A DNA stretch of 64,000 nt from Bursaphelenchus xylophilus (Eukaryota; Nematoda; Chromadorea; Rhabditida; Aphelenchoididae): assembly GCA_904066235.2 (NCBI GenBank), contig CAJFCV020000004.1:10044001-10108000 (forward strand). The letters are read 5' to 3'. Of this stretch, positions 10,806 to 22,712 are shown one piece after another. The translations under genes were made by a program, and so were the position numbers. Each line of letters starts with the position of its first letter. Position 1 is the first letter of the stretch. The notes beneath the pieces were generated by a model. The model saw only the letters and a list, made by a program, of their open reading frames with translations. It did not search any database and was not told the origin of the DNA.

Positions 10806-11220
10806 GCATTCAAAGTTGCCGATTTCAAGAAAAAATTTCCACAAAATCAGACAATTCCCCCACCTCCCAAGCCCCCTCAGCCCGTTCAGTTTATACATTG
10901 AGACCGAAAAAGATGCGCGGCCAAATGAATTCGATCGTCTTTTCGCCCCTCTCTCCCTTTGATCGGACATCCGGAGAATCGCGAGGGCATGTGGCGATGA
11001 AACTTTTTTCTTTTTTTTTGTTTCGCCGTAAAGTCTTTGTTTTCTTCGGTTCGATCTGTCATCAAACGAGTGTTTCAAGGAGGGGGGATTGTCAGCTAAA
11101 TTCATGAGATTCTGAGAGGGAAGGTGCTTAAAAAAACTTTAAAAAATTATCATTTCTGATGTTACACTTGACGACAAAGCTAATGAAAGTTGGAACGAAT
11201 TAAAAAAAACACTTTTATGA
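10806..11220. other. No gene recognised
   Basis: Open frames exist on both strands at 10800-11107 but neither has a recognisable domain or exon signals. Confidence 0.3.
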
Positions 11221-11478
11221 TACAGTGAGGGACCTGATCCAATGGCAAAAAACATGTCATTTTGCATCCCGGAAGGGATCAAAATGTCTCCAAACCCTTC
11301 CCTTCTCTAAGCTAAAAAACTCTGCTTTGAAAAGCGCGCTCTTTCCTTCAAGGCGGGCTCTTAAAAGCGGGGTTTTTTAGCTTACGATTAGAGAAGGGAA
11401 GGGTTTGGAGACATTTTGGTCCCTTCCGGGATGCAAAATGAGACGTTTTTTGCCATTGGATGCGGTCCCTCACTGTAT
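11221..11478. repeat. Family D palindromic element
   Basis: Starts tacagtgagggacctgatcc and ends ggtccctcactgta. The arms include ggcaaaaaacatgtcattttgc, cttcccttctctaagctaaaa and their inverted copies. It abuts the next large fold-back at 11479. Confidence 0.85.
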
Positions 11479-13300
11479 ATCCAAGATTTTTAACCAAAGT
11501 TTTGCAAAATTTGAAAAATCCATCCACAAAAATTTGATATTTTATATCATCCTTGGGATTACTATAAAGTAATATTTTTTGTGAAATATTTTTTTTAATT
11601 TTGATGAGACACGACCAAAATATGATCAAAATTTTTAAGCTATTCGAGCTTTTTAGCTCATGCTTCTCCAATATTTTTGAAACTTTTTATTGGCAAAAAA
11701 TGGATTTTTTTGAGAATTGGAGTTTGAATAAATCAATGTCGATTACTCATGGGGAGTACAATATTCCCCCAAAAAACCAAATTTTTCGAGCCGAAATTGG
11801 CCAAAAAATAGACGAAAACCCTTTCTTTGTCTGCCGACTTTCCTCATTTTACGTGCTCTCTCCGAAAAAAGATTGTTCAAAATTTCCACATTGGCTTGAA
11901 GGAGAGAGCTAAAATTTTTAGGAAATGGTACGTGGACTATATAGAGTATGTATGGAAAATTTGAGCAAAATCGATGAGTTACACTTGGGTTACCTCAACA
12001 AATATTAGGGTGAACCAAAAAAAATTTCCGATTTTTTTAAAATTGTGCTCTTCCGGAAAAATTGAACCAAGCTTAAGTGCAAACTTGAAGACGATTCTCT
12101 ACAGACATCCAAAATGGAATTATTTTGGAGTTACAATCAGCATTTGCTCTCAAATCAATCACAAAATCCAGCGCCAAACTTTGCTTCTTTTGGGGGTAAT
12201 CCCTGCCATTCCTCTCTTCCCGTCCAATTGATCGGCTGGCCATCAATCCTCCTCCTCGGCCTGCCCGATCGCGCTGGCCAAATGCGCGGCTACCGTACGC
12301 CGAGTTCATTAGAGCGGGGTTATTTATAGGGCCGGAGAGTTCATGAGCGTCATGTGTTGACGCTGGGAAACATCCAACCCATCAGTTCTCGGCTTGTTTA
12401 CAGTTTTTGTTATAATTTATGTGTCCATTCGGCCGGAGGGGGTGATTCACACAGCTGACGCGTTCCTCCATCCATTATGAGGGATAAGATGGACGGGAGC
12501 GTTCGAGTTGGCACGTTCCATCCGTGAGATAAATCATGAGCGCCCGCGTTAAAACAATTCAAAATGAACTATCAAAAACAGGGTACCCCTCCTCAAGGAT
12601 TGCTCAAAAGCAAAAGTTTGGCGCTGGATTTTGCGATTCATTTGAGAGCAAACGCTGATTTTAGCTCAAATTTGGATGTCTGTAGACAATCGTCTTCAAA
12701 TTTGCACTTGAGGTTCAATTTTTTCGGGAAGAACACAATTTTAAAAAATCGGAAAAATTTTTTGGTTCACCCTAATATTTGTTGAAGTAATGACATGTGA
12801 TTCGTCGATTTTGCTCAAATTTTCCATACATACTCTATATAGTCCACATACCATTTCCTAAAAATTTTAACTCTCTCCTTCAAGCCACAGTGGAAATTTT
12901 GAACAATCTTTTTCCGGAGAGAGCACGCAAAATGAGGAAAGTCGGCAGACAAAAAAGGGTTTTCGCTTATTTCTTCGCCAATTTTGACTCGAAAAATTTA
13001 GTTTTTTGAGGAAATATTGTGCTCCCCATGAGTAATCGACATTGATTTATTCAAACTCCAATTCGCAAAAAAAAAATATATTTTTTGCCAATAAAAAATT
13101 TCAAAAATATTGGGGTAAGCATGAGCTAAAAAATTCGAATGGCTTAAAAAATTTTGATCAAAATTTGGTCATGTCTTATCAAAATTAAAAAAAATATATA
13201 TCACAAAAAATATTGCTTTATACTAATCCCAATGATGATATAAAATTCCGAATTTTTCAGGATGGCTTTTGCAAAACTTTGGCTAAAAAACTCGGATATT
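11479..13300. repeat. Large fold-back, arms about 700 bp, unique loop about 400 bp
   Basis: The left arm (11479-12200) and right arm (12597-13300) are diverged inverted copies. Matched words include ccagcgccaaact/agtttggcgctgg, tctacagacatcca/tggatgtctgtaga, gaaaaattgaacc/ggttcaatttttt and ccatacatactctatatagtcca. Family B-like text is embedded in both arms (near 11800 and 12950). The loop 12201-12596 is GC-richer and non-palindromic; I recognise nothing in it. Confidence 0.75.
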
Positions 13301-14050
13301 CGCAAAAAAATATTTCATGTCTTACAAAACTTACTTTTGATCGAAAAATTGCAGTCATTTCTCATCAAAAATGAAAAAAAAATCATAAAAAAAATCTCTG
13401 CTTAAAAATAACAAGGATAGTACGTAAAAATACAAATTTTTTTCGGCAAGATCACAGAGATCCGCCCGAAAATCCTCTCGCAAAACATTGTAATCTTGAA
13501 GTGTGAAAAGGGGAAGATTAGCCGAGGGTTCTGTTACCCAACGCCCCGTAAACGATCCGCCGCCTTTGATCGGCACACTTGAGATGCTAAATAAAGTTTA
13601 TAAAGCTTTGTAAAAGCCCGGGTAAGACCGTAAATACCCTCGAGCGCACTTATAATTGGTTTTTACATAATTTTGAGCCTTCAAATCTGAGATTTTCAAA
13701 ACGGAATTTGAAAAAAACAAAAAAATATTTTGCCATTTTTCCCCTTGATAAACTCATTTGTAATGTCCAAGCGATTGGCATTTGCCATGAAAAAAGTTTT
13801 TTACACCGTTGCGCGGCGCCATGTGGCCAACAGGCACTGGCCATAAATTGCGCAGAAAACAGCCGCCACATGAGATGGATGAGACGGCATTTTGAGCTGG
13901 CGTCTGATCCGACATGTTGATGTGAATGCGAAGAATCGGATCGGTATGCCGCAGTCTTCATCGTTTCCTCAAACTTGGCATACAAACTCTGCATTGACGA
14001 CTAATCAATTCCCAAAAGTTTTAACGCAAACTTTTCTTCTCCCTTCGTAT
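13301..14050. other. No gene recognised
   Basis: Two minus-strand open frames (13355-13576 and 13650-13994) have moderately protein-like composition, but no domain, no shared splice sites and no recognisable homologue. I leave them uncalled. Confidence 0.3.
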
Positions 14051-14347
14051 TATCAGTCTGTCGGGAAAATAACGGCGGATTGTCGCAGAAAAATGTCTCG
14101 CCTCGCCGCTGTCGCGCACAAAATCCCAAGCTGCGGCTTGCAGTCGCAAAGCGATGATGGGCGATTCCGAGGCGCGACGACCCGCCGTTATTTTCCCGAC
14201 AGACTGATAACGGCGGATTGTCGCGCCTCGGAATCGCCCTTTATCGCTTTGCGACTTCAAGCCGCGGCTGGGGATTTGGTGCGCGATAGCGGCGAGGCGA
14301 GACATTTTGATGCGACGATCCGCCGTTATTTTCCCGACAGACCGATA
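14051..14347. repeat. Double family A element with an exchanged core
   Basis: Three family A ends occur in a row: tatcagtctgtcgggaaaat at 14051, attttcccgacagactgata at 14190-14209, and attttcccgacagaccgata ending at 14347. Instead of the usual AATGAGCAC core, each end continues AACGGCGGATTGTCGC or its reverse complement. The interiors (tgtctcgcctcgccgc, gggcgattccgaggcgcg and inverse copies) pair with one another, so the unit contains two overlapping palindromes that share the middle end. Confidence 0.8.
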
Positions 14348-14379
14348 GCATTTTCAGAAAGTGCCTGGAGATTTTTTCG

Positions 14380-14945
14380 CTGTCGCACAGTGCATCTTGA
14401 ACTTTTTCCCACGCTTTTCGCCAACGCACTGTGCAATTTTCCCTTTTTCGCACCGTGCAAACCTCAAAAGGACCGTTTGCACTGTGCAAATTCTCGCGGC
14501 GGCGCAGTTGAGAAAAGCTCACGTCGCAGCGATATTTCAAATGCACAGTGCAAACCCAAAGAAAGGTCAATGCACAGTGCAAAAAATCGCGGGATTTTGT
14601 GCACGGTGCGCGCCGCGACAAATGTCCAGGTGCTTTGTGAAAGTCGCTGGCGCAATCAATGGCGTTTGCACTGTGCAGAAAAAGTCGGGGTGCGAGCGAC
14701 AGCCGGAAAAAGTCATTTGCACAGTGCGAAAAGCAACAACTTCCAAAATTGCACTGTGCAGAAACATAAATTCACTTTGCACCGTGCAATAGGCCGTTTT
14801 GGGCTGTCGCTCGCACTCTGGCTTTTTTCTGCGCAGTGAAAATGTCCAATTGCACGGTGCAAAAATCAAAAAATTGCACAGTGCAAAGTGAAGTTTTGTT
14901 TTCGCACAGTGCATGTCGCAAAAATCACTGCAGCGACTTCGGACT
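14380..14945. repeat. Array of about 15 palindromic TGCACNGTGCA words (copy 1)
   Basis: The word cgcacagtgca, gcactgtgcaa, gcaccgtgcaa, tgcacggtgca or a close variant occurs about fifteen times between 14385 and 14915, at intervals of roughly 25-65 bp. The text between the words is unique, so this is not a simple tandem repeat. The array begins directly after the family A element at 14051-14347. The same block, with the words in the same order, recurs at 29800-30135 and partly at 28890-29145. Long open frames across this block on both strands are spurious. Confidence 0.85.
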
Positions 14946-15088
14946 TTGAGCGCCGAGATATCGAGCGATCTTGCAGGCGAGAGTGCACGTAAAGTGAGGA
15001 GAGTCGAAAAAATGGAAAATTATTTTTTTCACCATAACCATCAATATTCGGAGGAAAATTTGAGCGCCTAGCCTCTACTTGAACCTTT

Positions 15089-15245
15089 TATCAGTCTGTC
15101 GGGAAAATAATGAGCATAATGCGTGCGCCGATAGCGTCGGTAAAGTGAAAAGCAATTTGATTTTGCCACGACACAATTAATTTTCTCGGCGGCGATGCGA
15201 TTTTCGTTGCGACAGAGTGCTCATTATTTTCCCGACAGACTGATA
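15089..15245. repeat. Family A palindromic element, full length
   Basis: Starts tatcagtctgtcgggaaaat and ends attttcccgacagactgata, 157 bp, with the usual ggcgatgcgattttcgttgc interior. Confidence 0.9.
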
Positions 15246-16152
15246 TATGCACTTGAAAATTTTTTTATGAAACCTAAATTTATTTTTGTATTCATCAAAA
15301 TCTGAGGGTCGTACGACGACAAAAAAAACTTTTTTTGCGAATTGGCAACTAAAAGCCTTGTTTATTCCCAAAAAAATCATTTCCAATATTCTTCAATTTT
15401 CATCACAACCTTCTCATAGCATGCTATAGTGCCTCTCCTCTCCAACAGCTTCTTTTTTTAAACCTCACTTGTTGCGCAACGCCTGGCTCTAGGTTTACAA
15501 CTGGCCATAAAGTGCCTGAACTTATTGCTAATCCCCGAAAAATTAGATCGTTGTGTAATTGTATCGCCGCTTGACCGTGTGCGCTCCCATTTCGTGGGGG
15601 GCGGATCGGGTATCAAAACTTTCTTCAACTTTATCTCCGAAAAACACAATGGAAGAAAAAACAAAAAAAAAATATAATCGATTATATTTGTGGTGAAGCA
15701 CTGTAAGTAATCTTGGGAGTCCGGACCGAATACGAACTTGACGCCTGAGGGCAAACAAAGACGAATAAATAAATTTTTATAAAAAGGCACTAACTGACGA
15801 AAAGACTTTTAAAAAAGCGTGAAATTTTACCGAAAAAAGGTGAATTTAAAAAAAAAAATAATATTACAACTGACGCAATTAGCAAGCTCATAATAGTATC
15901 TCGCCAAAAGCTTCAGTAAAACTACCAAAAAAAGTCGAAAAAGTCAAAAAATTCAAAAAAAAAGCAATACAAAAAATACCGAAAAAGATGAGAAAAGACC
16001 AAAATTTTGCAAATTTTTTGTTTCACCTTTCAATACAAAATGACTGTAATAACAAACTGATTTAATAATATCGGATATATAAAGCGCGGAAGACACAGAG
16101 AATAGAGGGGGATCGACCGATTTGTGCAATAAATAAAGGCAAACGGAGGCTT
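15246..16152. other. No gene recognised; 3' flank of plastin
   Basis: AT-rich DNA with many A runs. The minus-strand frame at 15458-15790 has no domain and no exon context. The part nearest 16,152 should contain the plastin 3' UTR. Confidence 0.35.
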
Positions 16153-19100
16153 TCAATGTCCATTTTGCTCGCCATTCGAGCCGTTCTGTTCTCGCATGTT
16201 GGGCATGTAGTCGCGGGCCATCAGGCAGGCGAATACTGTCATTACCATCTTCGGTTTCACTTCCACAATGTCTTCGGGGAGGGCGTAGATCTTGGCGCCG
16301 ATCTTTCGGCCGCACGAGATGGCGTACTTGGCGTTCTCGAGGTGGGCCTAAAAAAAGTCGAATTGAACCCCAAAATGGCTTCCAATATGCGGGTCAGCGG
16401 TCCTCATGGCCTGTGAGTCCTTCCAAAATAGCAGTAAACTTCCGCTAAACTAATTTTTGGCTCGTAACCATGAATTTGCTAGCCAACGGCTAAAGGGAAA
16501 AAGGATACTGTGGTGGTGGCTGGATTTCATTTTGGGGACAGATGAAATTTATGGCTCCTAGTCATCTTATCCAACCGTCCAATGACTGCCCAAAAGGTTG
16601 AACTGACCAATTAATGTTCCAAACGGCTAATCATTGAGTTGAATTGGTAGGAAAATAATCTAAACGGCTAGCTAAAGCGCTGGATTGGCATAAAAACCCA
16701 GTCATATGATTTGAATGTCAATCCATCGCTTTAGCTATCTATTTACAGTGGGAGACCTGATCCAGCGGCAAAAGACGTACAATTTTGCATCCGGGAAGGA
16801 TCAAAAATGTGGCAAAACGCTTCCCCCTCCAAGTAAAAAAAAACTTCGTTTTGAAGGGCGCTTCATTTCCCCCCACAAAAAGTGCGGGCGTGCTTTTGAA
16901 ATCGGAGTTTTTTCATTTGGAAAGGTTTTTTCATTTGGAAGGTAGCATTTTGCCGCATTTTTGATCCTTCCCGAATGCAAAATGGTACGTTTTTTGCCAC
17001 TGGATTAGGTCCCCTACTGTAAATGGATAGCTAAAGCGATGGATTGGCATTTAAGTCATATGGCTGGGTTTTTACGCCAATCCAGCGCTTCAGCTAGCCA
17101 TTTAGTTTATTCGGCTACCAATCCAACTCAATAGCTAGCCGTTTGGAACATTAATTGGTCAATCCAACCCTTTGGGGAGTCATTGGAAGGTTGGATAAGA
17201 TGAATAAGAGCCATAAATTTCATCCGTCACCCAAAATGAAATCCACCCACTACCACGGTATCCTTTTCCCTTTGGCCAGCCGTTGGAATGCTGGATGAGT
17301 TGGTTACAAGCCATAAATTTGTTCTAGCGGAAGTTTAATGCTATTTTGGATGAAATCCAGCCACCATCACAGCATCATTTTTTCCAAACACCTCTCCAAT
17401 TCCCTACCTGATCGCTTCCTTTCGGTTGAACAAGCTCATAATCGATTGTTCCTGGTTTGATGGCATCAATCAGATCCAGAACCGGCTTCGCGTCCGAGAT
17501 ATTCGAATCTTGGAAGCTTCGGATCTGCGAGGACTTTCCGGAAGCTGTCAGCTTCTCGTTCACCCACTGGATGATTTCCTTATCCGTGGCGAGCGTGTCG
17601 CCTCCTTTGCATTGCGCTAGGACGGCCAGTGTGTAGGCTCTCATCAACTGCCATACAAGGGCCAAAGTTAGGGTTTGGTTCCCATCGTAAATGTCCTTTC
17701 CTTGGATTCCCACCAACGAGAAATGGAGTTGTTTGCCCAGCTCCACGGCATAATTGCAATTCTGGATCTGATCCATCATGCCTTGCAACTTGCGGAAGAT
17801 TTTTGTTACTCTTTTCCAGTTCACCACGCCCGGTTTGATGTAATCGTAGAGCTGGAAGATGACCAAGCCGTTCTGCAGGTCCGAGTAGAGCCAATTGACG
17901 GTCGGGTCAACGCCCAGGGAGTTCATCCAGTTCCTGTAGGTTCGTTCTTCCCGCGTTTCCGTCACCACTTCAACCTCATCAAGGTCTGAAAACACAAGAC
18001 ATAAGAGTCCATATACGACTTAAAAAACAAGAAAATTGCACTCTAAATGCTTCGAAATGACTCACCAATTTCATCCGCTTCAGGTTCCGGCAAATTCGGG
18101 TATTTGTTGAACAAATTCGCGACAAAGGCCAAGTTCAATTTGTAGTTCCCACTGGCCACATCGTTGGCGGTAACAAAGTCGCGGCAATCAATCTTTTCGG
18201 CTTCCTTCAGCATCGATCCAGCTCTCGGGACATTTCCATGCACATTCAACGGGGCCAGAGTAACACCGGTCCGAGGTGGAGCAATTTGATGGAGAAGGTG
18301 GGTGTAGATCACCGAGTCGGTCACATCCGATGTGAAGTTGGTCAGACGGTTGGGGACGCCAGCTCGGGCCAGATGATAGTTCACCCATCGGATGAGGATC
18401 TGTTCGGGTGTGAGTCGGCGCAGATCGTCCAGGGTTTCGCCTTCTTTGAGAAGTCGGAAGAGGCCGGGGACGTGGACCAAGTCAATCTCACGGAACAGAC
18501 CGATCTGAAATGGGTGAGCGTTCAATACAGAACACAAATTTCAAACAATACTATGAATTTAATCATTCTCCCGGCATCAACCCCATCAATTCAATCATTC
18601 TCCCAGCATCGGCATACCTAAAACCAAGAACAACAAACGAAACAGCTTACCCGAATAATTTGCCAAAGCAATCCCAGAACCAAATGTGGCTTTCCTTTGC
18701 TGAGGTCGATCCCATCAATATTCACAATATTACAACCAATGGCTTGGGCGGACATCAAGCACAATGTCAAGTTCTCGAGTTTTGTGTACGTGTTGAGGTT
18801 CTTCTTGTTGACGGCACGTTCGTCGATTGTGTTTGGGACAGCAAGATTGATGAGCTTACTGAAAATTGAATATGAACATCATTTACCTCATCAATTATTG
18901 AATAAATTGTTAGTTTCTCACTTACCAGATGATGAGACCATCTTCAATTTTGGCGTACAATTCTCCGCCAGTATTTGTGACCGGCAAATGGCGTTTCAGG
19001 TCGGCATCTTCACACAAATTACTGTTGATCCAGTTGGAAAACGCGACTTCTTCCTAAAATTCAAAATAAAAAATTCAAAACTTCACTTACTTCAACTCTA

Positions 19101-19812
19101 ATTGTGTGAACAATCTCATCCGCGCCATGCTCGGCTTCACTTTGGACTTGATAGGCTCCTGTGACAGACCCGATCCTCTTCTTCCATCGGCTGGCTTCGG
19201 CGTTCTTTTCGTCCGCCAATTCGTCTGCGAGCTGCGCAAACTGTTGATAGCTGAGGCTTTTCGGGTCTCCATATTTTTGAAGACGTTCTCGCAACTAAAT
19301 ATACAATTCAAAAAAGTCAATCAAGAACTTACTTGATAACCGGGAATATCTACACCGAGAACTTTGAGGGCGGCGTGCACATCCGCTGCTTCTACATGCC
19401 CCTTTCCACCGTCGATGCAAAGCTGAAAATACAAGAAAAATAATCCAAAATCCGAAAGAAAAAATAAAACTCTAGGCCAAGTACTAATTATACAAGCTTT
19501 TTTTCTTTCATTTCCGCCAAAATCCGGTCGTTTCCTCTACTACAATATAATTAGTCAAAATTTTTGTTCGGAGATTTTAATCTATCCGCGATGAATGTGC
19601 CCCTCCCTTTCTTTCTTCATATTTCACGTCTTTAAACCTTGATCTAAGCCGAAAATCTTTAAAAACATCTCAGCACTTCAAAAGGTTAGGTTTTATATTA
19701 CTGTAGTAAACACTCTTTTTCCATGCCTAAAAAACAATCAAAAAAAGATGAAGAATCAACTTACTGATGGGAAATGTTCCGCTAGCTCAGCGACCTGCTC
19801 GGAGCTGGGCAT
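16153..19812 (-). CDS. plst-1: Plastin/fimbrin, actin-bundling protein (8 coding exons)
   Basis: Plastin cross-links actin filaments into bundles in the cell cortex. Exons on the minus strand: 19812-19765, 19422-19333, 19294-19091, 19053-18926, 18858-18651, 18504-18066, 17985-17408 and 16347-16153. They sum to 1,890 bases, giving 629 residues, the normal length for plastins. Four calponin-homology domains follow a short N-terminal head. Diagnostic plastin words are [19 protein letters not shown] (here C-K-L-I-N), [73 protein letters not shown] and the C-terminal [20 protein letters not shown]. The N-terminal EF-hand region is present, but its loops lack the usual acidic residues. An acceptor-like TTTTCAG lies about 20 bases upstream of the ATG. 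The last intron (about 1.06 kb) contains nested fold-backs. Identity is very secure; the first exon is the least certain part. Confidence 0.95.
16421..17351. repeat. Fold-back element in the last plastin intron, with family D inserted at its centre
   Basis: The outer arms 16421-16743 and 17022-17351 are inverted copies: gcagtaaacttccgcta/agcggaagttta, aatttatggctc/gagccataaattt, caaaaggttgaactgac and ggattggcataaaaaccca. Family D occupies 16744-17021 (tacagtgggagacctgatcc ... ggtcccctactgta). All of this lies between plastin exons 7 and 8. Confidence 0.85.
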
Positions 19813-19834
19813 TCTATGGAATTGTGCTGTCTGA

Positions 19835-22005
19835 AAATGGGAGAAAACGTGGTGAAAAAATTGGAATTTTCGAAAGAAAAAATGTAAAAATTCTTTCTCG
19901 GCTTTACGCAAATTTGACGGACTCTCGAAAACGGCAAAATTTTGGACGTTCCTATGAAAATATAGACGAGGAAAGGGCTCAAACCGTTCCACAAATTCAA
20001 AACAAATAAAGCTTCGTTAAACACACAAGTTCAATGTCAGAGCCCCCAATCACAAGACGAGTGAAAATGAGAATCCAATAAAATGCTAATCAAGGCCTTG
20101 CAAGGGAACGGTTCTGATCAATCCGATCGCTGGACCATAAAACCCCTTCTCACGATGCGTGTTGTAAGGAGAAAAAGAGCGTTCGAGACCTTTTTGGGGG
20201 GCTTTTCCGAGGAAAACGCGCCTTTTCTTATTCCGCTCTTTTGTCAAACAGTGTCCTTCACAACGTCGGCCGACCGGAACTCTCTTTGCGGAGATCGGCA
20301 GCTAATTCGGTTATGATTGGGGTAAATGGAGGTCCATCGGAGGATGGTGCACTTTGATAAAACACCTTTCAAACCAACGAAAATTTAACCCTATAAAATG
20401 GACGCCACCTGCACGCCAAACTGTGGTCTAAACCCTTGAAAATCGTTATCCTTTATGTGCAAGTTTATCAATAAAATCCAAACTATCTGAACATTAAATC
20501 TCACATCTAACCACCCAGGACTTGCATAATCGAAAAAAACAAAGAGCAAACACATTCCAAAGTTCTTATCACATTTCCCTCCGCTTTATCACCATTTCTA
20601 CCACACTTTCTTTATAAACCTCTTTACGATCACGTCCTCACCTACAATTCTTATGATGTAAAACTCTGACTAATGACCGCGAGGTCAACTGGGTATTCCG
20701 GTTCTGTTATCCGATCATTTCGGTAAACAAAAGAAGAAATGAGCGCATGCAGCGATCATTACCACCTTCGTGGGCCATAATTTTCGGTCATCGGGTCAAA
20801 CCAACACGATCATCTTGATAAAAAGGCTTGAGCAATCATCAAGGTGATCGTATTGTTTTCATTGATAGAAGCAAGCAGCAAGAGGAAGCCATTCCCAATT
20901 AACCGAACAATTTACAATCGGAAAACGTCAGCCAACACTTGCACAAGAGTTTAGACCCCCACTGCTCCATAAATATTTACGATTCAACCTTCACAAAGAG
21001 AGTCATGATGGTCAAGGTGCGGCTCGCAAAAAAGACGAGTTAAGCGGTATAGGGAATGTCAAACCCCATCCGCAAATAGCATACAAACCAACAATGATGG
21101 CTTTCAAACCGTCACGGACGACGTTTTACCGTTAGCTTCAACAAACCTACAAGAAGAAACAAGAAAACAAAAATCCGAATCCCATTCAGAATTTGTTTCA
21201 GACGAACCAGGAAAGCCCTGCCGCAATCGACCACAAGAAGAACATGACGACAAATCGGAGGCGAAAAAACAGAAAATTCGAACAATCGCCTCGCTAACTG
21301 TACTTGAATCCGTGGAGGCGCGTTAATCCCTGTGGCGCGCAATGTTCCGCTGCGTTAAGACTTCTCCTTTCTTTCCTCCTCGTGGATGAGTCAGGACGCG
21401 CGAGCGACAAAGACGAATAGGAGGTCATGGCATTTCGGGTTTGTCAAGTTCCAAACGCCGCTTTCCGGAATGGGAAATCAGATAGCAATCTCGACGAGGA
21501 AATCATTGTAAAAATAAAGACAACTTGAGCTTTCCGTCATTTGGAAATGAGCTCCGAGATCGGGCCGCTTCATCTTTCATCCAAGTAATCCGCTGCATTT
21601 CATTTATATCCTAATACACATAGCTTACCAAAAGCAATAAGACTCATTTTAAAGCTTACAAAACTTCAGCGAGGCTTTCGACGAAATCCTAGCTCTGAAA
21701 AAGGATCCTAAAACCGCCTAAAGTGAGTAAACCGAATTCAGTGGGATTGCTGCAATGTGGACACTGAGTCATACGCTTTGGACGAAGGCAGACGGGGTCA
21801 AAAGACATTAAGGGCGGGTTCCCTACAGCGTTGAAAGACGAAATATGCATTTCGCTCGGGATCAGAGACCTATTCTCCACCGGATAACAGTTATGAATAA
21901 CACATTGGGTCCATTTTATTGGGGACCGCATGTGGGAAAACTGGGGGCAGAAACTTATCCCTAAAGTTTTTAAAATTTGAGGAGGAAAATACTTCTATGG
22001 GGTAT
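19835..22005. other. No gene recognised; 5' flank of plastin
   Basis: This is unusually repeat-free DNA for the window. Because it lies directly upstream of plastin, it probably contains that gene's promoter and possibly a non-coding first exon; this is inference from position only. Open frames are short and unrecognised. Confidence 0.4.
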
Positions 22006-22712
22006 GGAGTTACAGGTCGAGTCCGTGTTAGAGAAGTGGACAGTGTTTTTAAATAAGTGAGATGGCGGCTTTTTTGCTGATTAGAGAGTTTAGAGGCATT
22101 GTTTTTATATGAAGGCCAGCATAAAGTTTCACATATTTTCTCCTCACAAGGAAAGTACTTCTATGGGGTATGGAGTTACAGGTCGAGTCATACATCAAAA
22201 AATCGTAAAATTTTTCTTACTCAAAATGTGTAAAAGTTAGTCTAATATTGGTTTGTCAGAGTGAAAAAAATCCTCAGAACTTTTCTCGCAACACCCCTTT
22301 TTTCTATTGGAACTAATAATTAAGGTGTAGTATTAATCAAATTTGATATTTTAAAGGCCTGTCAAGATGCCAGGGTTCACTTTAGCTCAAAACAAAGTGT
22401 TTGATTTGGTAAAAACTTTGTCAAAAAGCTATTTGCGTGGTGTTGCGAGAAAACTTCTGAGGATTTTTTCACCTTTACAAACCAAAATTAGGCAGCTAAC
22501 TTTTACATATTCTGAATCAGAAAAATTTTGCGATTTTTTTGATATATGACTCGACCTGTAACTCCATAACCCATAGAAGTACTTTCCTTGTGAGGAGAAA
22601 ATATGAGAAACTTCATGCTGGCCTTCATATAAAAACAATGCCTCTAAACTCTCTAATCAGCAAAAGTGGCCACCTCACTTATTGAAAAACACTGTCCACT
22701 TCCCTAACACGG
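22006..22712. repeat. Nested fold-back: outer palindrome with a family G element at the centre
   Basis: The outer arms pair gtgttagagaagtggacagtg (22026) with cactgtccacttccctaacac (about 22690). They continue through gattagagagtttagaggcattg and its inverse copy. The central 22147-22590 is a 444 bp family G element, starting CAAGGAAAGTACTTCTATGG and ending CCATAGAAGTACTTTCCTTG. An additional family G left end lies at about 21985-22015 outside the palindrome. Confidence 0.8.

Noticed and set aside
13355..13994. Two minus-strand ORFs as exons of one gene
   Set aside because: No compatible splice sites joining them and no recognisable domain.
13892..14839. 315-codon open frame on the plus strand
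   Set aside because: It runs through family A and the TGCACNGTGCA array, with overlapping long frames in other phases and strands; composition reflects the repeat and not a protein.
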